64,000 nt of DNA, taken from Ornithinimicrobium pratense (GTDB lineage: Bacteria > Actinomycetota > Actinomycetes > Actinomycetales > Dermatophilaceae). Shown one piece after another: positions 9,407 through 16,876 of the stretch. The stretch is from contig NZ_CP044427.1 in assembly GCF_008843165.1 (NCBI RefSeq), positions 1,054,001 through 1,118,000 of the forward strand, in the 5' to 3' direction. The position numbers and the translations under genes are program-made. Position 1 is the stretch's first letter. Each line of letters begins with the position of its first letter. The notes under the pieces are model-generated. The model ran no database searches. It saw nothing but the letters and a program-made list of their open reading frames with translations, and was not told the DNA's origin.

Positions 9407-10674
9407 CGCTGGGTTTCTGCGGTGGTCGGTGCGGCGACCTCGCCCGTCGTCAGGTCGCGCAGGCACTCAGTCAGGGCCGCCACCCCGGCCAGGCAGTCCT
9501 CGCGCTCGGCGTGCTCCGCCGGGCTGTGCGAGACGCCCGTGGGGTTGCGGACGAAGAGCATGGCGCTGGGGATGCCTGCAGTGGCCAGGATGCCGGCGTC
9601 GTGGCCGGCCCCGGTGCCCAGGACGGGTGCGGAGACCTCGGCGTCGCGGTCGAGCACGCGGCGCAGCCGGTCGCTCAGCCGCTGGTCGAAGCGGGTGGTG
9701 GGGGTCCAGCTCTCCCGGGTGACCGCGGCTCCCGTCTCCCGGGCGCCCGCGGTGAGCTCGTCCACCATGGCGACCACCTGTTCCTCATCGGCGCCGCGGG
9801 CGTCAAGCCAGCCGGTGACGTGCGAAGGGATGGCGTTCACGCCGCCTGGGGTGACGCGCACCTTCCCGACCGTGGCCACGCAGCCCCGCTGGGTGGCGAC
9901 CTGCCGGGCGCCCAGGACGAGGTCGGCATACCCGAGCATTGCGTCACGCCGGTCCTCCAGCCGGGTGGTGCCCGCGTGGTTGGCCTCGCCGGGGAAGTCG
10001 AAACGCCAGCGGCCGTGCGGCCAGATGTCGCTGGCAACGGCTACGGGGGCGTCGAGGTCGACCAGGGCCCGGCCCTGCTCCACGTGCAGCTCGACGAAGG
10101 CGCCCACCCGCCGCAGCATCTCTGGGTCCGGCCCGAAGGTCTCCGGGCCACGGCCGGCCGAGCGCAGGGCGTCGGCATAGGACGTGCCGTCCGCGTCGGT
10201 GAGGGCCAGCGCGGTGGCGGGGTCGAGCTGACCGGTCAGCACGCGGGAGCCAGCGCAGGCGATGCCGAAGCGCGCGCCCTCCTCGTCGACGAAGTTGGTG
10301 ACGGCCACGGGCACCTGCGGAGTGATTCCCGCAGCGCGCAGCTGATCGACCGCCGTGAGGGCGCACACCACCCCGAGCGGCCCGTCGAAGGCGCCGCCGT
10401 CGGGCACGGAGTCCAGGTGCGAGCCGGTGACGACCGCCTTCCGGCCGGTTGCGACGGCCTCGTCGACGGTGCCGGGACCGTCCCACCACCAACCCCACTG
10501 GTTGCCGACACGGTCCTCGGTGACGTCCAACCCCCGCCGGGCGCACTCCCCGGCGAACCACTCGCGCAGCGTGTGGTCCTCGGCGGTCCAGGCGAACCGG
10601 CGGTATCCGCCGCTGGAGACCCGCCCGACGGACTCCAGGTCTGACCACATGCAGGCGAAGGAAGAGTCACTCAT
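9403..10674 (-). CDS. M20 family amidohydrolase (allantoate amidohydrolase-like), candidate N-formylglutamate deformylase
   Basis: A 423-residue M20 peptidase-fold hydrolase of the allantoate amidohydrolase / N-carbamoyl-amino-acid hydrolase group. Metal and substrate motifs are present: GSHLDSVPDGGAFDGPLG, NFVDEEGARFG, ELHVEQGRAL and GEANHAGTTRLEDRRDA. Sequence alone would suggest a ureido or carbamoyl substrate. It sits between hutU and hutF, whose product N-formylglutamate needs deformylation, and no canonical HutG is present. The inferred role is N-formyl-L-glutamate to L-glutamate plus formate. It starts 32 bases after the membrane-protein gene and overlaps hutF by four bases. Confidence 0.85.
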   Translation of the reverse strand: MSDSSFACMWSDLESVGRVSSGGYRRFAWTAEDHTLREWFAGECARRGLDVTEDRVGNQWGWWWDGPGTVDEAVATGRKAVVTGSHLDSVPDGGAFDGPLGVVCALTAVDQLRAAGITPQVPVAVTNFVDEEGARFGIACAGSRVLTGQLDPATALALTDADGTSYADALRSAGRGPETFGPDPEMLRRVGAFVELHVEQGRALVDLDAPVAVASDIWPHGRWRFDFPGEANHAGTTRLEDRRDAMLGYADLVLGARQVATQRGCVATVGKVRVTPGGVNAIPSHVTGWLDARGADEEQVVAMVDELTAGARETGAAVTRESWTPTTRFDQRLSDRLRRVLDRDAEVSAPVLGTGAGHDAGILATAGIPSAMLFVRNPTGVSHSPAEHAEREDCLAGVAALTECLRDLTTGEVAAPTTAETQR

Positions 10675-10706
10675 GCCCTCGACTCTAGGTGGCCTGTGCC
10701 CCATCG

Positions 10707-12029
10707 CTAGAAGATCCAGATCGCCAGCGGGATCGCCAGAACCAGGCTCAGCGCCACGCGGACGAACCAGATGGCGAGCAGCCGGGGGATCGAGACCGGG
10801 ATCTGGGTGCCGAGCAGGCTGGGCACCATCGCGGAGAAGAAGATCACCTGCGAGACGCAGACGACCGCGACCACGAACCTCACCGAGGCCACTGAGTCGG
10901 TCACCAGGGCCGCCGGCAGGAACATCTCCGAGATGCCCAGGGCCGCCGCCTTGGCGACCAACAGCGGCTCGGGGATCTGCAGGGCCCAGGTGATGGGGTA
11001 GAAGAGATAGCCCATCCAGTCGAAGAGGGGCGTGTACTTGGCCAGCACGAGGCCGATCAGCCCCACCGACAGGATCGAGGGCAGGATGGCCATGGCCATC
11101 AGCAGGCCGTCCTTGAAGGTGGCCAGGACGGTGCGACCCACGCCCGGGTCGGCGGCCACCGTCGAGCGCGCGGCCCGCCAGGCGGTCTGCAACCGGGGGC
11201 CCTCGGGGTCGGTCTCCGGCTGCGGGGTCGAGCCCGGGGCGTACTCCGCTGGCTCCGAGCGCAGGGGCCAGATGCGCACGGTGACCGCCGTGACCAGGAA
11301 GGTGATGGCTAGCGTCGACCAGAAGTAGACGGTCCAGTGCGCCATCAGGTCCAGTGCGCTGGCCACGACGATCATGAACGTCGCCGACACCGTGGAGAAA
11401 CCGGTCGCGATGGTCATGGCCTCGCGGCGGTGGTACTTGCCCTCGAGGTAGACGCGGTTGGTGATGAGCAGCGCCAGGGAGTAGGAGCCGACGAAGCTGG
11501 CCACGGCGTCGATCGCGGAGCGGCCCGGCGTCCGGAAGAGAGGCACCATCACCGGCCTCACCAGGACCCCGATCAGCTCCATCAGCCCGTAGCCCACGAG
11601 CAGCGCCAGGAAGACGGCGCCGATCGGCACGAGGAGCCCAACCGGGATGACCAGCGCGTTGAGCAGGAACGGCCCCATGTCGTCCTCGAAGAGCCAGGAC
11701 GGCCCGACGCCGAAGACGAGCATGACCCCGACGACGAGCCCGAGAACTCGTAGCACCGAGAAGACGGTGGTGGTGGTGTCCCGGCGCCACGTCCCCGACA
11801 GCCATGGGTAGGCCGCCCCGGCGGCGATGAGCACCAGGGCGTACCACGGCAGCACGGACGGGATGCTCTCCCGCAGCCAGCTCACGACGTGGTCCAGCGG
11901 GATGCTGCTGCGCCCGCCGATCGTCACCGGCACGAAGAACATGAAGATCCCCACGGCCGAGAGGACAAAGAACTTCCACATCTGCGGCCGCTCGTCGTCC
12001 ACCTCCTGCTCGATCGCGGGGGTGCTCAC
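10707..12029 (-). CDS. YjiH family membrane protein (GATE domain), candidate hut transporter
   Basis: A 440-residue polytopic membrane protein with roughly ten hydrophobic segments. The central [26 protein letters not shown] region and the C-terminal half fit the nucleoside-recognition/GATE domain of the YjiH family. It has no ATPase partner nearby. The GTG start overlaps the hutU stop by four bases (GTGA), so it is co-translated with hutU. By position it is a candidate permease for histidine, urocanate or an intermediate. That substrate is inferred only; YjiH proteins have no firmly established function. Confidence 0.82.
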   Translation of the reverse strand: MSTPAIEQEVDDERPQMWKFFVLSAVGIFMFFVPVTIGGRSSIPLDHVVSWLRESIPSVLPWYALVLIAAGAAYPWLSGTWRRDTTTTVFSVLRVLGLVVGVMLVFGVGPSWLFEDDMGPFLLNALVIPVGLLVPIGAVFLALLVGYGLMELIGVLVRPVMVPLFRTPGRSAIDAVASFVGSYSLALLITNRVYLEGKYHRREAMTIATGFSTVSATFMIVVASALDLMAHWTVYFWSTLAITFLVTAVTVRIWPLRSEPAEYAPGSTPQPETDPEGPRLQTAWRAARSTVAADPGVGRTVLATFKDGLLMAMAILPSILSVGLIGLVLAKYTPLFDWMGYLFYPITWALQIPEPLLVAKAAALGISEMFLPAALVTDSVASVRFVVAVVCVSQVIFFSAMVPSLLGTQIPVSIPRLLAIWFVRVALSLVLAIPLAIWIF

Positions 12030-13690
12030 CGGGAGCCGTCCTCGCGCATCGGCACCCGCACCCCGCGCTCGTGGGCGACCTGCTCGGCCTCGGGGTAGCC
12101 GGCGTCGACGTGACGGATGACGCCCATACCGGGGTCGTTGGTGAGCACCCGCTCCAGCTTCTGCCGGGCCAGGTCGGTGCCGTCCGCGAGCGAGACCTGG
12201 CCGGCGTGCATCGAACGGCCGATCCCGACCCCGCCGCCATGGTGCAGGGACACCCAGGAGGCTCCCGACGCGGTGTTGACCAGAGCGTTGAGCAGCGGCC
12301 AGTCGGCAATCGCGTCGGAGCCGTCGGCCATGCCCTCGGTCTCCCGGTAGGGGCTGGCGACCGAGCCGGCGTCCAGGTGGTCGCGGCCGATGACGAGGGG
12401 CGCGGACACCTCGCCCGAGGCGACCATCTCGTTGAAGCGCAGACCCGCCTTGTCCCGCTCGCCATACCCGAGCCAGCAGATGCGGGCGGGCAGCCCCTCG
12501 AAGGCGACCCGATCGCGCGCGCCGCGCAGCCACTTGTGCAGGTGGTCGTTGTCGGGGAAGAGGTCCATGACGGCCTGGTCGGTGGCGTAGATGTCCCGCT
12601 CCTCACCGGACAGCGCGGCCCAGCGGAACGGGCCCTTGCCCTCGCAGAAGAGCGGGCGGATGTAGGCCGGGACGAAACCGGGGAACTCGAAGGCGCGGTC
12701 GTAGCCGCCCTGGCGCGCCTCGTCGCGGATGCTGTTGCCGTAGTCGAAGACCTCGGCACCGGCGTCCTGGAACTCCACCATGGCCTGCACGTGCGTGGCC
12801 ATCGACTCCTGGGCGCGGTCGGTGAACTCCTCGGGCTTCTTCTGCGCATACTCCGCCCAGTCGGCGAGGTCGATGCCGACGGGCAGGTAGGACAGCGGGT
12901 CGTGCGCGGAGGTCTGGTCGGTCACCACGTCGATGCCGATCCCGCGCCGCAGCAGCTCGGGGAAGACCTCGGCGGCGTTGCCCACGACCCCGACGGAGAC
13001 GGCCTCATGGTCTGCCTTGGCCTGCAGCACCCGCTCGACGGCAGCGTCGAGGCTGTCCGCGACCTCGTCGAGGTAACGGCTCCTGACCCGGCGGCGCAGG
13101 CGCGCCTCGTCCACGTCGACGATGAGACAGGTGCCGCCGTTGAGGGTGACGGCCAACGGCTGTGCCCCGCCCATGCCACCGCAGCCGCCGGTGAGAGTCA
13201 GGGTGCCGGCGAGGGAGCCACCGAACTTCTTGGCCGCGACCGCAGCGAAGGTCTCGTAGGTGCCCTGCAGGATCCCCTGGGTGCCGATGTAGATCCACGA
13301 GCCGGCCGTCATCTGGCCGTACATGGTCAGGCCCAGGTGCTCCAGGCGGCGGAACTCCGGCCAGTTCGCCCAGTCGGGCACCAGGTTGGAGTTGGCGATG
13401 AGCACCCGCGGGGCCCACTCGTGGGTCTGCAGGACACCGACGGGGCGACCGGACTGGACCAGCATGGTCTCGTCCTCGCGCAGGTCGGTGAGCGTGCGCA
13501 CCATCGCCTCGAAGGAGGGCCAGTCCCGGGCGGCCCGGCCGGTGCCGCCGTAGACGACCAGGTCGTCCGGACGCTCGGCGACGTCGGGATCGAGGTTGTT
13601 CATCAGCATCCGCAGCGGGGCCTCGGTGGCCCACGAGCGGGCGGTGAGGGTGGTGCCGCGGCCCGCGCGGACGGGGCGTGCGCCTTCCAT
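12026..13690 (-). CDS. hutU: Urocanate hydratase HutU
   Basis: A 554-residue urocanase, the normal length, using tightly bound NAD+ as an electrophile to hydrate urocanate to imidazolonepropionate. Family segments are clear: [14 protein letters not shown], the NAD site [29 protein letters not shown], the [15 protein letters not shown] cysteine region and the [16 protein letters not shown] loop. The ATG at 13690 follows a GGAGAC ribosome-binding site; the longer frame upstream is not credible. This is the first gene of the minus-strand hut operon. Confidence 0.96.
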   Translation of the reverse strand: MEGARPVRAGRGTTLTARSWATEAPLRMLMNNLDPDVAERPDDLVVYGGTGRAARDWPSFEAMVRTLTDLREDETMLVQSGRPVGVLQTHEWAPRVLIANSNLVPDWANWPEFRRLEHLGLTMYGQMTAGSWIYIGTQGILQGTYETFAAVAAKKFGGSLAGTLTLTGGCGGMGGAQPLAVTLNGGTCLIVDVDEARLRRRVRSRYLDEVADSLDAAVERVLQAKADHEAVSVGVVGNAAEVFPELLRRGIGIDVVTDQTSAHDPLSYLPVGIDLADWAEYAQKKPEEFTDRAQESMATHVQAMVEFQDAGAEVFDYGNSIRDEARQGGYDRAFEFPGFVPAYIRPLFCEGKGPFRWAALSGEERDIYATDQAVMDLFPDNDHLHKWLRGARDRVAFEGLPARICWLGYGERDKAGLRFNEMVASGEVSAPLVIGRDHLDAGSVASPYRETEGMADGSDAIADWPLLNALVNTASGASWVSLHHGGGVGIGRSMHAGQVSLADGTDLARQKLERVLTNDPGMGVIRHVDAGYPEAEQVAHERGVRVPMREDGSR

Positions 13691-13782
13691 TGCTGTCTCC
13701 TTCGACGACGGGTCGGTGGCGAGTCCATCAGACCCCGCTGAGGGCCGCAGCGCCAGTAGGTGGGCTGGTCTACCTGTCTCGC

Positions 13783-13793
13783 ATGTCAGACAT
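13783..13793. promoter_or_regulatory. Palindrome upstream of hutU, possible operator
   Basis: ATGTC-A-GACAT is a perfect 11-base palindrome about 93 bases before the hutU start, and a second TGTCT half-site lies just left of it (13775-13779). It lies in the 204-base gap between hutU and the divergent pterin dehydratase-VOC gene. The position fits a GntR- or IclR-type regulator, but no regulator gene is in the window. Nothing else stands out in this gap. Confidence 0.35.
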
Positions 13794-13894
13794 AGACGCA
13801 CCTCTCAGCGCCATGACGCGGGCCGCCAGCATCCAGGACCGTTGGCGTCCGGGGGCGTGCGCTGGCACAGTAACCGCATGGACGGGAGCGGATC

Positions 13895-14569
13895 ATGACC
13901 AGCGAGCACGAGCTCAGCCACGACCCGGAGCTGACCGACTGGAGAGTGCTCCTCGGCCGGCTGCAGGCACGGTTCAGCACCGGGAAGGGTGGGTTCAGCG
14001 CCGGCGCGGAGTTCGCCTCGCGGGTCGCCGCACGGGCGGATGAGCTGGACCACCATCCCGACATCGACCTGCGCTACCCCCATGTCACCGTCACGACGCT
14101 CTCCCATGACGTGGGCAGGCTGACCGGCCGGGACCGCAGGCTGGCCATCGCCATCTCCCAGATCGCGGCCGAGCTCGGCCTGAGGGCGGCCCCGGAGCAG
14201 CTCAGCGCCCTCGAGATCGGCCTGGACGTGATGGTCGCCGAGGACGTGGCACCGTTCTGGCGTGCGGTGCTCGGCTACGAGCCCGGCTCCGACGAGGATG
14301 CGGCGGCCTCCCTCGCCGACCCTGCCGCCCGCCACGCCGGGCTATGGTTCCAGCAGATGGACGAGCGGCGCACCGAACGCGGCCGCTTCCACCTCGACAT
14401 CACCGTGCCGCACGACGTCGCGGAGCAGCGGCTGGCCGCGGCGATGGCCGCCGGCGGCCGGCTGGTGACCGACGAGTTCGCCCCGTCGTGGTGGGTGCTG
14501 GCCGATGCCGAGGGCAACGAGGCGTGCATCTGCACCTGGCAGGGGAGGGGCCAGGGCGACGGCTCCTGA
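13895..14569 (+). CDS. Pterin-4a-carbinolamine dehydratase / VOC domain fusion
   Basis: A 224-residue two-domain protein. Residues about 1-90 match pterin-4a-carbinolamine dehydratase (DCoH/PhhB), with the ELDHHPDIDLRYPHVTVT core and HDVGRLTGRDRRLA. Residues about 105-218 form a glyoxalase/VOC-like module (DVMVAEDVAPFWRAVLGY, GLWFQQM, FHLDITVP, WVLADAEGNEACIC). The dehydratase recycles tetrahydrobiopterin after aromatic hydroxylation, but no hydroxylase is next to it, so the role here is uncertain. A GGGAG ribosome-binding site sits at good spacing from the ATG. Confidence 0.85.
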   Translation: MTSEHELSHDPELTDWRVLLGRLQARFSTGKGGFSAGAEFASRVAARADELDHHPDIDLRYPHVTVTTLSHDVGRLTGRDRRLAIAISQIAAELGLRAAPEQLSALEIGLDVMVAEDVAPFWRAVLGYEPGSDEDAAASLADPAARHAGLWFQQMDERRTERGRFHLDITVPHDVAEQRLAAAMAAGGRLVTDEFAPSWWVLADAEGNEACICTWQGRGQGDGS

Positions 14570-14593
14570 CGAGCCTGGTCGGGCGGCCGTGGG

Positions 14594-15601
14594 TCAGCGG
14601 GTATGACCGCGCACGGCTCGGACGCCGAGGTCGGGGTGGTCGGTGTTGACCGCGTCGATGCCGACGTCCAGGAACGCCGAGACCATCCCCACCAGGTCGC
14701 CGTGGGCCGCGGGGTCCTCGCTGCTGCGGAACTCGGTGAACAGCCACTGGTTCTCGGCACGGAAGGTGTAGGGGTGGACGTAGAGGCCCTGCGCATGGGC
14801 GGCGGCGACCAGCCCGGTGTCCTCGCCCATGGCCCCGCCCGGGCCGATGCTGATGACCATGGTCAGGTCCGGGCTGACGCCGCTGATCCCCAGCCGGCGC
14901 ACCCGCGCCATACCCTGCGGCCCGGACCACCAGGCGTAGTCCGGGTCGCCCGGCCCGGCGTCCCCCGGCGTCCCCCCGGAGAACATCAGCAGGGAGCTGC
15001 GGGCACGCACGCCCAGATCGTGGTGCAGGGTGACCAGGCTGCTGGGCTCAAAGGCATGCAGCAGCACGTCGCCGTCGGGCCGGTCCTGGTCGAAGCGGCG
15101 CAGGAGATCGGTGAGTGCCGGCTCGGCCGGGAGCCCCAGGCGGGCGAAGTAGGCGGAGTGCTTGATCTCGGGGTAGAGCCCGATGGGCCGGCCCAGCTCG
15201 CCGGCCAACTGCTCGCGCAGGTCGAAGACCTCCTCGACCGTGAGGATCTCCTCCAGCCCGTCGTGCCGGGCGCTGTCCGGACGCAGCTGCGGCAACCGCT
15301 CGACCGCGCGCAGCCGCTTGACCTCCGTCAGGGTCAGATCCTCGGTGAACCAGCCCTCCTGCACCTGCCCGTCCACGACCTTCGTGGCGCGCCGGTCGGC
15401 GAACTCCGGGCGCGTGGCGATGTCCGTGGTCCCGGCCAGGTTGTTCTCGTGCCGGGCCAGCAGCACGTGGTCCTTGGTCGGCACAACGTCGAGCTCCAGC
15501 AGGTCCGCCCCCATCCGGGCGGCCAGCTCGTAGGCGGACCGGGTCTGCTCGGGGCGATACCCGCTGGCGCCGCGGTGCGCCACGACGAGGGGAGTGTTCA
15601 C
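14594..15601 (-). CDS. Glycerophosphodiester phosphodiesterase family protein
   Basis: A 335-residue TIM-barrel GDPD enzyme, predicted to cleave glycerophosphodiesters to glycerol-3-phosphate and an alcohol. The catalytic and metal residues appear in VVAHRGASGYRPEQT, LLELDVVPTKDHVLLARHE (the E-x-D and His), GLYPEIKHSAYF and the terminal VNTDHPDLG. No clear signal peptide is present, so it is probably cytoplasmic. The GTG start at 15601 puts the HRG motif near residue 10, as usual. It is divergent from coaE with only 33 bases between them. Confidence 0.9.
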   Translation of the reverse strand: MNTPLVVAHRGASGYRPEQTRSAYELAARMGADLLELDVVPTKDHVLLARHENNLAGTTDIATRPEFADRRATKVVDGQVQEGWFTEDLTLTEVKRLRAVERLPQLRPDSARHDGLEEILTVEEVFDLREQLAGELGRPIGLYPEIKHSAYFARLGLPAEPALTDLLRRFDQDRPDGDVLLHAFEPSSLVTLHHDLGVRARSSLLMFSGGTPGDAGPGDPDYAWWSGPQGMARVRRLGISGVSPDLTMVISIGPGGAMGEDTGLVAAAHAQGLYVHPYTFRAENQWLFTEFRSSEDPAAHGDLVGMVSAFLDVGIDAVNTDHPDLGVRAVRGHTR

Positions 15602-15622
15602 GTGAGGCGAGACTACCGGCCC

Positions 15623-15628
15623 TAACCT
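15623..15628 (+). promoter_or_regulatory. Probable -10 element of a leaderless coaE transcript
   Basis: TAACCT lies six bases before the coaE ATG with no ribosome-binding site between, the usual layout for leaderless actinobacterial transcripts. No convincing -35 was found. Confidence 0.5.
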
Positions 15629-15634
15629 GGGTCC

Positions 15635-16849
15635 ATGCTGCGCGTAGGCCTCTCCGGCGGGATCGGCTCCGGCAAGTCCACGGTCTCGGCCCGTCTGGCA
15701 GAGCTCGGCGCCGTCGTCGTCGACGCCGACAAGGTGGCGCGCGAGGTGGTCGAGCCGGGCACGCCGGCGCTGGCGGAGATTGCCGAGCGCTTCGGCGCCG
15801 GGGTGTTGACCGCGGCCGGCGCGCTGGATCGTCCTGCCCTCGGCGCACTCGTCTTCGAGGACACGCAGGCACGTCGTGACCTGGAGGCGATCACCCACCC
15901 GCGGATCCAGGCCCGGTCGGCCGAGCTCTTCGCCGCCGCCCCCGCCGATGCCGTCGTCGTGCACGACATCCCTCTGCTGGTGGAGGCCGGCCGCGTCGCC
16001 GACTACGCCCTCACCGTGATCGTCGACGTCCCCGAGCAGGAGCGGCTGCGGCGGCTGGTCCAGTCCAGGGGTATGCCGTCCGGCCAGGCTCGTGCACGGA
16101 TCGCCGCCCAGGCCGACGACGGGCAGCGCCGGGCGGCGGCGGACGTGCTGCTCGACAACTCCGGCTCGGTGGACAGCCTGCATGTGCGGGTGGACGCGCT
16201 CTGGCGCGAGCGGCTGGTCCCCTTCGAGCGCAACCTGCGCACCGGCACGCCGGTGCGCCGGCCAGAGGAGCTGGCTGTCGTCGACCCGGACCCGGACTGG
16301 CCGGCGCGGGCCGCACGGCTGCTGGCACGGGTGCGAAGGGCGCTGGGCGCCAGGGCGCTCCGCGTCGACCACATTGGCAGCACCAGCGTCCCCGGCCTGC
16401 AGGCCAAGGACGTGATCGACCTGCAGGTGGTGGTTGAGGACCTCGAGGTGCTGGAGGACCCCGCGACCAGGGCCGAGCTGGCGAAGGTGGGCTTCCTCGT
16501 GCCCGACCGGGTCTGGCACGACCACGACCACGAGACCAGAAGGGAAGGGGCTCCCGCGGTGCCGTTATGGCCGAAGAAGATCCTCGCGACAGGTGACCCT
16601 GCCTGCGTGGTCCACTGCCACGTGCGGCCGGCTGCCTCACCGGCCTGGCGGCTCGCCCTGCTCTACCGGGACTGGTGGCGTGCCGAGCCGGCCGAGCGGA
16701 ACGTCTACGCCGACCTCAAGCGCACGCTCACGGCGCGCGGGCTCACGAGCAGTGAGTACGCCGAGGCCAAGGAGCCGTGGTTCGCGCGGGCGGCTGGGCG
16801 GGCCCACGCCTGGGCCCGCCGCACCGGGTGGCAGCCGGGCAGCGCGTAG
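15635..16849 (+). CDS. coaE: Dephospho-CoA kinase CoaE fused to a GrpB domain
   Basis: A 404-residue fusion. Residues 1 to about 200 are dephospho-CoA kinase, the last step of coenzyme A synthesis, with P-loop SGGIGSGKST, DADKVAREVV, ITHPRIQ and DIPLLVE. From about residue 210 there is a GrpB/UPF0157 domain (DPDWPARAARLL, DHIGSTSVPGLQAKDVIDLQV), which belongs to the nucleotidyltransferase fold and has no settled function. The fusion is recurrent in actinobacteria. The start is fixed by the -10 box six bases upstream. It converges on the S9 peptidase gene. Confidence 0.95.
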   Translation: MLRVGLSGGIGSGKSTVSARLAELGAVVVDADKVAREVVEPGTPALAEIAERFGAGVLTAAGALDRPALGALVFEDTQARRDLEAITHPRIQARSAELFAAAPADAVVVHDIPLLVEAGRVADYALTVIVDVPEQERLRRLVQSRGMPSGQARARIAAQADDGQRRAAADVLLDNSGSVDSLHVRVDALWRERLVPFERNLRTGTPVRRPEELAVVDPDPDWPARAARLLARVRRALGARALRVDHIGSTSVPGLQAKDVIDLQVVVEDLEVLEDPATRAELAKVGFLVPDRVWHDHDHETRREGAPAVPLWPKKILATGDPACVVHCHVRPAASPAWRLALLYRDWWRAEPAERNVYADLKRTLTARGLTSSEYAEAKEPWFARAAGRAHAWARRTGWQPGSA

Positions 16850-16876
16850 GACGAGCTCACGCAGACCCCGGCAGCA

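Noticed and set aside
8012..10180. Plus-strand frame opposite hutF and the M20 gene
   Set aside because: Composition is that of a codon-shadow frame, with no family signature, and both opposite genes are clear.
10675..12849. Extension of the M20 frame upstream across the membrane-protein gene and hutU
   Set aside because: Only the part from ATG 10674 encodes M20 motifs. The upstream part is a shadow of the membrane-protein gene and of hutU in another frame.
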